Source: Rhodoferax sp.
Lineage (GTDB): Bacteria > Pseudomonadota > Gammaproteobacteria > Burkholderiales > Burkholderiaceae_C
Assembly: GCF_028714215.1 (NCBI RefSeq)
Contig: NZ_JAQTMS010000015.1
Span: forward strand, 1-64,000
DNA length: 64,000 nt
Direction: 5' to 3'
Position numbers and translations under genes: made by a program. Position 1 is the first letter of the stretch, and each line of letters begins with the position of its first letter. Under the pieces are notes generated by a model, which made no database searches, was not told the DNA's origin, and was given only the letters and a program-made list of their open reading frames with translations. Below, piece by piece: positions 35,431-44,575 of this stretch.

Positions 35431-35927
35431 CGTCACTAGCCAGAGAGGTTCAAAACGTTCAGAATCCGGCGCTTGGGGCAACCCTACTCTGGCGCTTTTG
35501 CTGCGGATTTGTCGACGCCAGTCCGACCTGCGAGTCACCTCAGTTGCCCATCGTTTTTCTCGTCCTCCCAGTTGTCCTTCATCGGGACACTGCGGAATTT
35601 GTAACTAGCACACAGAAGCGATCAGGCTTGCGCGCGTTCGCAACCAAGTTCGGTGACTCAAGGGTCTCCAAGCAAGACCTTCTTCTCCAGTTGCATGATC
35701 GAACGGCGCGATGGAAGGTACTTAGCCTGCACTCACTTGAACTCGCTGTGGCCGGCCAATTGCTGAGCGTCACAGATAGTGGAACAGTACTCCCGTTGTC
35801 AAGAACGAATGCTCGTGGAATGGCAGACGACGTCAGGCAGTTGATGGTTGATGCAGAGAAGCTTGGCCATTGGTGCGGGCAGTTGACCACGCATGAAATT
35901 GCGAATACGTTGAAGGTGAGGTTCTGA
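35427..35927 (+). CDS. ABC three-component system, middle component (DUF6521-like)
   Basis: 166 residues. It opens VQNPALGATLLWRFCCGF, the hallmark of the three-component middle proteins. LPIVFLVLPVVLHRDTAEFVTSTQKRSGLRAF and LSLHSLELAVAGQLLSVTDSGTV (Ser/Thr-rich strand) follow. It starts inside the stop of the nuclease gene and ends overlapping the ATPase start (TGATG), so the three proteins are made together. It probably bridges effector and ATPase. Confidence 0.8.
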   Translation: MTSLAREVQNVQNPALGATLLWRFCCGFVDASPTCESPQLPIVFLVLPVVLHRDTAEFVTSTQKRSGLRAFATKFGDSRVSKQDLLLQLHDRTARWKVLSLHSLELAVAGQLLSVTDSGTVLPLSRTNARGMADDVRQLMVDAEKLGHWCGQLTTHEIANTLKVRF

Positions 35928-37906
35928 TGTTCTTTCAGATAAAGGAAATCGTGCTGTGGCCCCGCGGAGCGGATAAACCGCCCCGGCGGGTGAAGTTCCA
36001 ACTGGGTAAGGTCAACGTCATTAGTGGAGCTTCACGGACAGGAAAGTCTGCAGTAATCCCCATCATCGACTACTGCCTTGGTTCGGGTAGCTGCTCTATC
36101 CCTGTAAACACGATCCGAAAAAACTGTGAGTGGTTCGGCGTGGTGATTGCAACATCCCAGGGTGAGAAACTTCTTGCAAGGCGAGAGCCAGGCGCGCAGC
36201 GGAGCACCGAGGACATGTTCATCATGGAAGCGACTAGCATTGCCGAGCTCCCGCTCTCGGTAACAAAGAACACATCGGCAGATGCCATTCGCCGACTCCT
36301 TGATGAGCTTGCTGGTCTCACTAACCTCGACTTCTCTGGTGGTGATGAGTCGGCGACAGGTTTCGGTGGACGACCGTCCTTTCGAGACTTGGCCGCATTT
36401 ACGTTCCAGCCTCAAAACGTCGTAGCAAACCCAGATGTCCTGTTCTTCAAGACCAACACGTACGAGCATCGAGAAAAGCTCAGGAAGATTTTCCCGTATG
36501 TTTTGGGTGCGGTTACGCCCTCGCTCATGGCGATGCAATTTGAACTACGGCGAACGCAACAGGAACTTCGTCGGAAGGAGCGAGAACTAAAGCAGGCTCG
36601 CGAGGTATCGGCTCAGTGGCTTGCAGATCTCAAAGCCAAGTTTAGCGAGGCACAGGAACTTGGCCTGACAACACGTACTGACGTCGAGCCTTCTCGCGAC
36701 CAGATGATTGAGCTTCTGTCGGAGATCGTATCGCGCACCGACCTCACCTTGGCCGTCACTACCAACACGATAACCGACGCCATGCAAGAGCTCGGCTCCC
36801 TTGAGGGGGAAGAACGAACCGTGTCGCGTGAGCTAACGGTCCTTCGGCACCGTCTTGAGGAAATGAACCGTATGCGACGTGGCGCTGATGCCTACCAAGG
36901 GGCACTCATCGTTCAGCGCGATCGCCTCCAGCTTTCGAAATGGATCTCGTCACATGCTGGGCATGGCTCAGACTGCCCCGTGTGTGGAAGTCATACGGAG
37001 TCCTCCCAGAGAAAGCTGACTCACCTTGCGGAGCGTTTGAAGGAGGTAGAGGTTGAGGTCGGCGTTGACACCGAGGTTCCAGCAGCTTTCGAACGCGAGC
37101 TTCAAAGAGTTACCACTGAGGTTGACGTAACGTCAGAACGACTTAAGTCTGTTCAAATTAGAAGACGAGCACTCTCAAGCCGGTCCGATGAGGCGCGCTC
37201 ACGGCAATATTCTGCTAAGAAGGCCGAGCGATTTGTGGGGAACCTTGAGGCGGCTCTTGATCTCCACCGTCGCCTCGGCAGTGATGCAGAACTGGTCGAA
37301 GAGGTTAGCCGTCTGACAGAGCTGGAGCTGGATCTACGCGCGAAGCTTCGAGGGCAGGACATTGACGCACGGAAGCGACGGGCTTTGCAAAACGTGAACA
37401 CGAACGCTGCCCGTTTACTGCCACTACTTGACGCTGAAAGACCGGAGGACCCTGTGTCCCTGGAAGTGGATGACTTGACCGTAAAGGTCATTGGATTGGA
37501 TCGTGCTGACTACTTGTCCGAAATTGGCAGTGGGTCAAATTGGTTGTCATATCATCTTGCTGTCCTGCTTGGGCTTCACCAGTTCTTTTTATCGCAGACG
37601 AAGAGCCCGATTCCCGCTTTTCTCGTGCTTGATCAGCCGAGTCAGGTTTACTTCCCAACAAAGGTTGTGGACAGGGATGGTGACCAAGTTGACGACGATC
37701 CGCAGCTAACACGGGACGAAGACGTCGAGGCGGTTCGAAAGGCATTCCAGGTGCTAGGGCAAGTCGTGAATGCAGCGCAAGGCAAGCTGCAAGTCCTCGT
37801 TCTGGATCATGCCTCGAAAGAGGTTTGGGGCGACGTCGAAGGCGTGGTGGGTGTCGAAGACTGGCGCGGTGGCACTAAGCTTGTCCCAATGGAGTGGATG
37901 CAATAG
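35927..37906 (+). CDS. ABC three-component system, DUF3732 SMC/Rad50-like ATPase
   Basis: 659 residues. Walker A is VISGASRTGKSAVIPIIDYCLGS (about 29-51). Long coiled coils (about 200-300 and 370-470) flank a zinc-hook-like CPVCGSHTES at about 348. The signature-like IGSGSNWLSYHLAVLLGLHQF and Walker B-like AFLVLDQPSQVYFP follow near the C-terminus. Gln stands where most ABC ATPases have the catalytic Glu, a trait of the DUF3732 family as I recall it. It would sense or clamp DNA or another ligand and gate the nuclease. Confidence 0.85.
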   Translation: MFFQIKEIVLWPRGADKPPRRVKFQLGKVNVISGASRTGKSAVIPIIDYCLGSGSCSIPVNTIRKNCEWFGVVIATSQGEKLLARREPGAQRSTEDMFIMEATSIAELPLSVTKNTSADAIRRLLDELAGLTNLDFSGGDESATGFGGRPSFRDLAAFTFQPQNVVANPDVLFFKTNTYEHREKLRKIFPYVLGAVTPSLMAMQFELRRTQQELRRKERELKQAREVSAQWLADLKAKFSEAQELGLTTRTDVEPSRDQMIELLSEIVSRTDLTLAVTTNTITDAMQELGSLEGEERTVSRELTVLRHRLEEMNRMRRGADAYQGALIVQRDRLQLSKWISSHAGHGSDCPVCGSHTESSQRKLTHLAERLKEVEVEVGVDTEVPAAFERELQRVTTEVDVTSERLKSVQIRRRALSSRSDEARSRQYSAKKAERFVGNLEAALDLHRRLGSDAELVEEVSRLTELELDLRAKLRGQDIDARKRRALQNVNTNAARLLPLLDAERPEDPVSLEVDDLTVKVIGLDRADYLSEIGSGSNWLSYHLAVLLGLHQFFLSQTKSPIPAFLVLDQPSQVYFPTKVVDRDGDQVDDDPQLTRDEDVEAVRKAFQVLGQVVNAAQGKLQVLVLDHASKEVWGDVEGVVGVEDWRGGTKLVPMEWMQ

Positions 37907-38178
37907 CGCTCTGGATGAGCTTCCTGATGGCCGGGTTATAGTAATCCCCACGTGAACACCTAGCTTCGGGACAGTGGTCTGAAGTCCAAGTAAATCGGGA
38001 TTACTAGCTGCTGATAATGTAAAGGTCCGCTATCCGGGGTCGAGTCGAGAAACGCTACGACTCCAATCGGCTACTCGCAATCGCCCCTGCCCAGCGAATG
38101 ACTGGTTTGGTGTGTGGGTTCACCTGATGGGGGCGTTTTCACCCTGTCATTCAGTAGCGGTAGCGCCAACGGCTCAGC
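37907..38178. other. intergenic stretch between ATPase gene and boxA
   Basis: No coding potential recognised. It contains a small run, AATCCCCACGTGAACACC near 37945, and ends at the boxA stop. The cassette repeat motif GCGCGGATCAG is absent here; the true boxA stop is preceded by GGCTCAGC instead. Confidence 0.4.
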
Positions 38179-39456
38179 TCAGTAGGTCTCCAGATGCAAA
38201 CGCCCTTCCCTCTTGAGCGCGGCACCTACATCGTCCCAGGAAAGCCCGGCCTCCTGCGCCACGTCGCGCAGCGCCATCAGCACGCCCTGTTCCATGCTCT
38301 TGAGGCCGCAGACATAGAAGTAGCTGTTGCTGTCGCTCAGCAAGTTCGCCAGATCAGCGGCGCGTTCGCGCATCGCATCCTGCACATAGCGCTTGGGCTG
38401 CTCCGGTGTGCGCGAGAAGGCAAAGTTGATGTCTATGAAATCTTTCGGTAGGTTTTGCAGCGGGCCGAAGTAAGGCAGTTCTTCCTGGCTGCGGGCGCCG
38501 AAGAACAGCATCAATTTGCCGCCCTTGAATTTACCCGTCTGACGCAATCTGCGCCGCCACTCGGTCATGGCGCGCATGGGCGCGCTGCCGGTGCCGGTGC
38601 AGATCATCACGATGTGGGAGCCGGGGTGGTTGGGCATCAGAAAGCTGCTGCCGAACGGGCCTATCACCTGCACCTTGTCGCCCACCTGCAAGTCGCACAG
38701 GTAGTTGGAACAGACGCCGCGCACCGGCTGACCTTGATGGTCCGCCAGCACGCGCTTGACCGTCAGCGCCAGGTTGTTGTAGCCGGGCCGCTCGCCGTTG
38801 CGCGCACTGGCGATGGAGTACTGGCGTGCATGGTGCGACCGGCCGCTGGCGTCGCTGCCGGGGGGGATGATGCCGATCGACTGGCCCTCCAGCACCGGGA
38901 ACGGCAGCGCGGCGAAGTCCAGCACGATATGGTGCGTGTCGTAGTCACGACCGACCTGGGTGGCGCGCACATTGCCCGCAACCGTCGCAGTGATAGCTTT
39001 TTCAGGCGCCTTGGGGCCATACAGATTGGTGTAGGCATGGGCCGCCGACCAGGGCGGCAGCGTCGCGCCGTAATGTGCGCCATCGAAGTCGGCGGCGTCA
39101 ATGCTGGCAACGGCAACCGAGGGCGGCGCGACCGGCGCCAGTGCAGCCGGTACTGCTGCAACCGGGCCCGACACAGCAAGCTCCGGCGCCGTCAATTCCG
39201 CCGGCAACACGTCCCAACCGAGTTGCGCTTCCACGCTGTAGGCCTGAGCCCGCGACAGCGTGCGCCAGTTGTCGATGGCGCCGGTCGGACAGGGCGGGAT
39301 GCAGGCCATGCAGGAGTCGCATTTGCTGACATCGACCACATAGTTGCGCGAGTCGTGCGTGATCGCGGCCACCGGGCAGGTGGCCTCGCAGGTATTGCAG
39401 CGAATGCAAATCTCCGGGTCGATCAAATGCTGCCGGATGGCGGCGCTTTCACTCAT
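38179..39456 (-). CDS. boxA: benzoyl-CoA 2,3-epoxidase reductase component BoxA
   Basis: 425 residues from the ATG at 39456. Two [4Fe-4S] ferredoxin motifs are at the N-terminus ([12 protein letters not shown] and [12 protein letters not shown]). An Ala/Pro-rich linker leads to a ferredoxin-NADP reductase module with [15 protein letters not shown] [10 protein letters not shown] (FAD), [24 protein letters not shown] (NADP) and the C-terminal GRLHLETY. It passes NADPH electrons to BoxB. It is last in boxC-boxB-boxA. Its 3' end and one internal segment are the source of the repeats at 28642, 30341 and 33418. Confidence 0.95.
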   Translation of the reverse strand: MSESAAIRQHLIDPEICIRCNTCEATCPVAAITHDSRNYVVDVSKCDSCMACIPPCPTGAIDNWRTLSRAQAYSVEAQLGWDVLPAELTAPELAVSGPVAAVPAALAPVAPPSVAVASIDAADFDGAHYGATLPPWSAAHAYTNLYGPKAPEKAITATVAGNVRATQVGRDYDTHHIVLDFAALPFPVLEGQSIGIIPPGSDASGRSHHARQYSIASARNGERPGYNNLALTVKRVLADHQGQPVRGVCSNYLCDLQVGDKVQVIGPFGSSFLMPNHPGSHIVMICTGTGSAPMRAMTEWRRRLRQTGKFKGGKLMLFFGARSQEELPYFGPLQNLPKDFIDINFAFSRTPEQPKRYVQDAMRERAADLANLLSDSNSYFYVCGLKSMEQGVLMALRDVAQEAGLSWDDVGAALKREGRLHLETY

Positions 39457-39467
39457 GGCGTTGGCGA

Positions 39468-40895
39468 TCAGTTGAAGCGCACGTACTCGAAGTCGGCCGG
39501 CTGGCGGTTGATGCCCATCAGGGGCGGCGCAATCCAGTTGGCAAATTTGCCGGGCTCGACGACGCGCCCCATCAGGCTGCCGACAAAGGCGCGGTCGCTG
39601 GCGCTGGGCAGCCAGTGGTCGACCTGGCTGTTCCACTCGGCCTCGGACAGGACGCGGCCGTCCGGCGACACCTTGACGTTGGCCAGGGCGCCGATGTTGC
39701 GGTGGAACGCCTTGTGCGGCACTTTCAGCCGGAACGGGATGCCGGCTTTTTCGATCACCTTGTTCCAGCGCTCGACGCCGCCGACCGAGTCCTTGATGTA
39801 ATCGTCACGCAGCACTTCATTCAACGCATTGAGCATGGCCACTTCTTTCTCGACCAGCGCGCCGCCCTGCATCGCCAGCACCTTGTAAGTGCCGCCCTTG
39901 AGGATGTGGTCGTCCAGCCGCTTGCCTTCCTCGAAGCGGCCTTTCAAGCCGCTGCTGTAGAAGGTGGCGGCGTTGCTCGATTCGTCGGAGCCGAACAGGT
40001 CAATGGTCACGCTGAAATGGAAATTCAGGTAGCGCTGGATGGTCGGCAGGTCGATCACGCCGGCCGCGCGCAGCTTGCCCACGTCGTCGGTCTTCATCTC
40101 GTTCATGGCCTGGCACGTGCGCTGGATGATGCGCGAAATACCGCTCTCGCCGACGAACATGTGGTGCGCCTCTTCCGTCAGCATGAACTTGGTGGTGCGC
40201 GCCAGCGGGTCGAAGCTGCTCTCGGCCAGGGCGCACAGTTGGAACTTGCCGTCGCGGTCGGTGAAGTAAGTGAACATGAAGAAGCTCAACCAGTCGGGTG
40301 TTTCTTCGTTGAAGGCTTGCAGAATGCGCGGGTTGTCCTGCTGGCCGCTGCGGCGTTGCAGCAAGGCCTCGCCTTCTTCCCGGCCGTCGCGGCCAAAGTA
40401 CTTGTGCAGCAGGTAGACCATGGCCCACAGATGGCGCCCCTCTTCCACGTTGACCTGAAACAGGTTGCGCAAGTCGTACTGGCTGGGCGCCGTCAGGCCA
40501 AGATGGCGTTGCTGTTCGACCGAAGCCGGCTCGGTATCGCCTTGCGTGACGATGATGCGGCGCAGGTTGGCGCGGTGCTCGCCGGGCACGTCCTGCCAGG
40601 CCGCTTCGCCTTTATGGTCGCCAAAGTGAATCTTGCGATCCTGCTCGGCCGGATTCAGGAAGATGCCCCAGCGGTAGTCCGGCATCTTGACATGGCCGAA
40701 CTGGGCCCAGCCCTGCGGGTCGACACTGACGGCGGTGCGCAGGTAGACCTCGAAGTTCTGCGAATCGTCGGGCCCCATGTCGCTCCACCAGCGCAGGTAA
40801 TTGGGCTGCCACTGCTCCAGGGCTCGCTGCAAGGTGCGGTCTTCGCTGAGGTTGACGTTATTGGGAATCTTGTCGCTGTAGTTGATGGTGGACAT
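39468..40895 (-). CDS. boxB: benzoyl-CoA 2,3-epoxidase oxygenase component BoxB
   Basis: 475 residues, full length, starting [16 protein letters not shown] with AAGGAGA upstream. The di-iron ExxH motifs are [17 protein letters not shown] (about 150) and [14 protein letters not shown] (about 240). It epoxidises the ring of benzoyl-CoA with O2 and electrons from BoxA. The frame is open eight codons upstream, but the ribosome binding site favours 40895. Confidence 0.97.
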   Translation of the reverse strand: MSTINYSDKIPNNVNLSEDRTLQRALEQWQPNYLRWWSDMGPDDSQNFEVYLRTAVSVDPQGWAQFGHVKMPDYRWGIFLNPAEQDRKIHFGDHKGEAAWQDVPGEHRANLRRIIVTQGDTEPASVEQQRHLGLTAPSQYDLRNLFQVNVEEGRHLWAMVYLLHKYFGRDGREEGEALLQRRSGQQDNPRILQAFNEETPDWLSFFMFTYFTDRDGKFQLCALAESSFDPLARTTKFMLTEEAHHMFVGESGISRIIQRTCQAMNEMKTDDVGKLRAAGVIDLPTIQRYLNFHFSVTIDLFGSDESSNAATFYSSGLKGRFEEGKRLDDHILKGGTYKVLAMQGGALVEKEVAMLNALNEVLRDDYIKDSVGGVERWNKVIEKAGIPFRLKVPHKAFHRNIGALANVKVSPDGRVLSEAEWNSQVDHWLPSASDRAFVGSLMGRVVEPGKFANWIAPPLMGINRQPADFEYVRFN

Positions 40896-40915
40896 GCTTG
40901 TCTCCTTGGTAAATT

Positions 40916-42574
40916 TCACACTCTGTTCCAGTCGAATGCCGCTTTTTCGCCTTTGCCATAGACCTTGAGCGCGCCTTTTTCACCGACCGCGTTGGGGCGC
41001 TGGAAGATCCAGTTCTGCCAGGCCGTCAAGCGCCCGAAGATGCGGGTGAACATGTTCTCCGGGCCATTGAAGCGCAGATTGGCCTCCAGGCCGGTCAGCG
41101 CATCGGGCGACATGCTGACACGCTCTTCGATGGCAATGCGCAGTTCGTCGGCCCAGTCGATGTCGTCGGGGCTGGAAGTCACCAGGCCCAGTTGGAGGGC
41201 AGCGTCGGCCGTCAGCGCCTGCCCGATGCTGGCACGCACCGCGTCCAGCGCTGGCTGCTCGTCATAGAAGCGCCGCTGCAAACGGCTCTGGCCGGTGACC
41301 ATGGGGTAGAGCCCGAAATTGGCTTCGGTCAGCGCGATGCGAGGGGCTTGCGCCGGGTCGTCGGGCAAGGCCAGCTGGTAGCTGCGGTCGCAGGCCAGGG
41401 CCAGCTCCAGCAAGGTGCCAACAAAACAGGAACCCGGTTCAATCAGCGCAAACAGGCTGCGCGAAGAGACATCCAGCCGGCTCAGCGTGCGCCGCAGCAA
41501 GCCCAGGGTTTCGCGCACCAGCCAGTGGCTGCGGTGCGCCAGCAAGGTGGCGTCCAGCGCCAGCACGGCGTCAACGTCGCCCTCGGTCTTGAGCAGCCAG
41601 ATGCCGATCTCAAGTTCGTTGGTACGCATTGACAGAATGGCGTCTTCGAGCTCGCGCGCCAGCGCCAGCGGGTACCAGTTGGCGCCGGCGGCCTCGATGG
41701 CGGCAATGCTGGTCGGCTGCGCGCCCATCGGTCCTTTGACGCTGAAAGTGGCGCTGCGTTTGGAGCGGTCGACCTCGACCGTCAGATGCGGGTAGCGCAA
41801 GGCATCGGCCTCGAAGCCGCGCTGCAAAGGTGTCAGGGCCACGCCCTTGGCGTCGCTGGGGCGATCACTTTTGGCGGCCAGTTCCAGGGCTCGCTGGCGC
41901 ACCTGCTGGGCAAAGACGGCCGGTTTGGCGATGGCATCCACCAGCCGCCAGGCCAGTGCCTTTTCACCGCGCACGCCCTCGGCACTGGTGCAGAACAGAT
42001 CCGCCAGGTCGTGGCGCACATGGCGCTTGTCGGTGACCCGGGTCAGGCCGCCGGTGCCGGGCAACACACCCAGCAAGGGTACTTCGGGCAGGCTCACCGC
42101 GCTGGAGCGGTCGTCCACCAGAATGATTTCGTCACAGGCCAGCGCCAGCTCGTAACCGCCACCGGCGCAGGCACCGTTGACGGCGGCCAGGAACTTCAGG
42201 CCGCTGTGGCTGGAGGAGTCTTCCAGGCCGTTGCGCGTCTCGTTGGTGAACTTGCAGAAGTTCACTTTCCAGGAATGGCTGCTGACGCCCAGCATGAAAA
42301 TATTGGCGCCGGAGCAGAACACTTTCTCCCGGGCGCTGGTCAGCACCACGGTGCGCACCTCGGGGTGCTCGAAACGGATGCGGCCGATGGCGTCGTTGAG
42401 TTCAATGTCAACGCCCAGGTCGTAGCTGTTGAGCTTGAGCTTGTAGCCGGGACGCAGGCCGGCGTTTTCGTCAAACTCCGCCCGCAGCGTGGCGACCGGG
42501 CCATCAAACTCAAGTTTCCAGTGCTTGTACTGCGAAGGGTCGGTCTGGTAATCGACTGGGCTGGGTAGGCTCAC
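40916..42574 (-). CDS. boxC: 2,3-epoxybenzoyl-CoA dihydrolase BoxC
   Basis: 552 residues from a GTG at 42574 with GAGGAGAA upstream. It is an enoyl-CoA hydratase/isomerase superfamily member of BoxC size. It has the oxyanion-hole regions KVFCSGANIFMLG and AAVNGACAGGGYELALACDEI, then SLPEVPLLGVLPGTGGLTRVT. It opens the epoxide and cleaves the ring hydrolytically, releasing formate. It is first gene of the boxCBA operon behind a pair of GCATAA(A/T)AGTGCA sites. Confidence 0.96.
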   Translation of the reverse strand: MSLPSPVDYQTDPSQYKHWKLEFDGPVATLRAEFDENAGLRPGYKLKLNSYDLGVDIELNDAIGRIRFEHPEVRTVVLTSAREKVFCSGANIFMLGVSSHSWKVNFCKFTNETRNGLEDSSSHSGLKFLAAVNGACAGGGYELALACDEIILVDDRSSAVSLPEVPLLGVLPGTGGLTRVTDKRHVRHDLADLFCTSAEGVRGEKALAWRLVDAIAKPAVFAQQVRQRALELAAKSDRPSDAKGVALTPLQRGFEADALRYPHLTVEVDRSKRSATFSVKGPMGAQPTSIAAIEAAGANWYPLALARELEDAILSMRTNELEIGIWLLKTEGDVDAVLALDATLLAHRSHWLVRETLGLLRRTLSRLDVSSRSLFALIEPGSCFVGTLLELALACDRSYQLALPDDPAQAPRIALTEANFGLYPMVTGQSRLQRRFYDEQPALDAVRASIGQALTADAALQLGLVTSSPDDIDWADELRIAIEERVSMSPDALTGLEANLRFNGPENMFTRIFGRLTAWQNWIFQRPNAVGEKGALKVYGKGEKAAFDWNRV

Positions 42575-42597
42575 GGCTTGTTCTCCTCAAAATTCAC

Positions 42598-42641
42598 GCA
42601 TAAAAGTGCATTTACCGTTCAAGTATATGCATAATAGTGCA
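42598..42641 (-). promoter_or_regulatory. boxC promoter operator, two direct 13-bp repeats
   Basis: GCATAAAAGTGCA (42598-42610) and GCATAATAGTGCA (42629-42641) are near-identical and 31 bp apart, about three helical turns. They lie between boxR and boxC. Both carry TGCA cores as known for BzdR/BoxR sites. The second contains TGCATAATAGT, also present inverted before bcrC. Confidence 0.75.
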
Positions 42642-42684
42642 CATCATACAAAGAAAAACATTTCCATGCAGGGCAGGGGGAAAT

Positions 42685-43647
42685 TCAGAACTTGTCGGGC
42701 AACTGAAGCAACTGCCGGACCATTTTGCGCAAGGCCTGGAAAGTGGGTTCCAGCGGCTGGGCGCTGGTGTCGAGTCTGAGTTGCGCCTTGGAGTAAAACG
42801 CAGCGCGGCCGGCCAGAATGCGCTTGAGATCCGCCATCGCCTCTTCGCTGGCCGCCATGGGGCGCAGATCGCCTTGCGCCAGCACGCGCTTCATGTGGTC
42901 CTCGGGGTCGGCTTGCAGCCAGACCGTGGAGCAGTGCGCCAGCAACTGGTTGAAGGTGCCGGCGTCCGACACCAGCCCGCCGGGGATGGCGACCACCGCC
43001 TCCGGGTAGATCTGGATCGCCTCTTCCAGCGCCCGGCGCTCGTAGCGCCGGTACGCGTTGATGCCGTACAGCGCCTGGATCTCAGAGACGCTGCAGCCGG
43101 CAAATTTTTCAATCTCGCGGCTCAGTTCGACAAACGGAAAACCCAGATCGTCGGCCAGCAGTTGGCCCAAGGTGGACTTGCCGGCGCCGCGCAAGCCGAT
43201 CAAGGCGATGCGGCTGCTGGTGCCGGCATTGCCACCGCCGGTGCCCAGCAGTTCGCCGATCATGACGCGCACGCGCTGTAGCGTGGCTTCGTCGCGCTGC
43301 TCCAGCAACTCGCGGATCAGCAGCCATTCGGTCGACGAACTGGTCACGTCGCTGACCAGTTCCCCCAGCGCGCACTGCAAGGCGCCAGCCACTTGCAACA
43401 GCACCAAAATGGAGGCGTTGCCGACCCCGTACTCCAGGTTCGCCAGGTGCCGCTCGGAGACGCCGGCGGCCAGCGCCAGCGCCTTGCGCGTCATGCCGCG
43501 GCGCGCGCGCAGCGCCCGCACGCGCTCGCCCAGCGCCGCCAGGAAGGGGTTCTTACCGGCCAGCGCCACGGCCCCGGGCTGGCCCGAAGCAGTGTCAGGG
43601 TTAGTCAGAGGGTGCAAACCTGATAATGGCAATATAGTGCTTGACAT
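42685..43647 (-). CDS. boxR: BoxR/BzdR-type benzoyl-CoA-responsive repressor
   Basis: 320 residues. An Xre-type helix-turn-helix (about 40-95; RRGMTRKALALAAGVSERHLANLEYGVGNAS) is joined by a linker to a shikimate-kinase-like domain (about 145-310) with P-loop ALIGLRGAGKSTLGQLL. The kinase-like part serves as the benzoyl-CoA sensor in this family. Known members repress box and bzd operons until benzoyl-CoA binds. It is upstream of boxC on the same strand and divergent from the hydrolase/transporter operon, with a strong palindrome between them. Confidence 0.95.
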   Translation of the reverse strand: MSSTILPLSGLHPLTNPDTASGQPGAVALAGKNPFLAALGERVRALRARRGMTRKALALAAGVSERHLANLEYGVGNASILVLLQVAGALQCALGELVSDVTSSSTEWLLIRELLEQRDEATLQRVRVMIGELLGTGGGNAGTSSRIALIGLRGAGKSTLGQLLADDLGFPFVELSREIEKFAGCSVSEIQALYGINAYRRYERRALEEAIQIYPEAVVAIPGGLVSDAGTFNQLLAHCSTVWLQADPEDHMKRVLAQGDLRPMAASEEAMADLKRILAGRAAFYSKAQLRLDTSAQPLEPTFQALRKMVRQLLQLPDKF

Positions 43648-43676
43648 AAGGCGAAACGGTACTTACGGTGCACACC

Positions 43677-43707
43677 TGCACAATAATTCATATCCGCCTA
43701 TTGTGCA
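43677..43707. promoter_or_regulatory. inverted-repeat operator between boxR and the hydrolase/transporter operon
   Basis: TGCACAATA (43677-43685) and TATTGTGCA (43699-43707) are perfect 9-bp arms around a 13-bp spacer. Another GTGCAC lies just to the left at 43669. These are TGCA-type half-sites expected for BoxR, positioned to control both divergent units. Confidence 0.75.
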
Positions 43708-43720
43708 ACGAAAGAAGACT

Positions 43721-44575
43721 TTGAGCAGCGGTGCAAATTTGACGTCAGCAGAAGCCACCGGGCAAGAGATTGAATTTGCCGACATCCGCTGGCGTGAGCG
43801 CAATGTGCGCATCGAATACCAGTGGCTGGCGCCGCAAAGAGTGAGTGCCCCCCTGCTGGTGTTCCTGCATGAGGGCCTGGGCTCGCTGGCCATGTGGCGG
43901 GATTTTCCGCGCCAGTTGTGCGATGCACTGGCTTGCCGCGGCCTGGTCTACTCCAGGCCCGGCTATGGTCGCTCGACACCGCGCGCAGCCGACGAGGTCT
44001 GGCAGCCCGACTTCATGCACCGCCAGGCTTACGAGGTGCTGCCCACCTTGTTCCAGGCACTGGGCATCAACACGCAAATGGAGCCGCCCTGGCTGCTGGG
44101 CCACAGCGACGGCGGCTCGATCGCCCTGCTGTACGCAGCCCGCTTCCCGCGGCAGGCGGCCGGCTGCGTGCTGCTGGCGCCGCACATCCTGGTGGAAGAC
44201 GTGTCGGTGGCCAGCATCGCCCTGGCGCGCACCGCCTATCTGGAAACGGACCTGCGCTCGCGTCTGGCGAAATACCATGACGATCCCGATTCGGCCTTCT
44301 GGGGCTGGAATCGGATCTGGCTGGCACCCGAGTTTCGGGATTGGACGATAGAGAACCAGATCGGTGCCATCGGCTGCCCGCTGCTGGCGGTGCAGGGGCT
44401 GGACGACGAATACGGCACCTTGCGACAGATCCATCGCATTGCCGAGCGTGTGCCGCAAACCCAATTATTGGAGTTATCGGCCTGCGGGCACTCGCCGCAC
44501 CGCGATCAAAGCGTTAGACTGATCGCCGCCGTTACAGAATTCTTTCACTACCATAAACGAGGAGACAAACCGTGA
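43721..44575 (+). CDS. alpha/beta-hydrolase of the box cluster
   Basis: 284 residues from a TTG at 43721, chosen for AAAGAAG 5 bases upstream; a GTG at 43703 is possible but overlaps the operator arm. Fold markers: LLVFLHEGLGSLAMWRDFP (oxyanion), LLGHSDGGSIALLYAA (Ser), GLDDEYGTL (Asp) and SACGHSPHRDQ (His). Such hydrolases are common beside box genes and may clear dead-end CoA esters or lactones (inference). Its stop overlaps the transporter start (GTGA). Confidence 0.8.
   Translation: MSSGANLTSAEATGQEIEFADIRWRERNVRIEYQWLAPQRVSAPLLVFLHEGLGSLAMWRDFPRQLCDALACRGLVYSRPGYGRSTPRAADEVWQPDFMHRQAYEVLPTLFQALGINTQMEPPWLLGHSDGGSIALLYAARFPRQAAGCVLLAPHILVEDVSVASIALARTAYLETDLRSRLAKYHDDPDSAFWGWNRIWLAPEFRDWTIENQIGAIGCPLLAVQGLDDEYGTLRQIHRIAERVPQTQLLELSACGHSPHRDQSVRLIAAVTEFFHYHKRGDKP

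Noticed and set aside
28642..38220. Insertion-sequence or transposon explanation for the cassette region
   Set aside because: No transposase, integrase or terminal inverted repeats were found in or near it; the repeats are gene-end copies instead.
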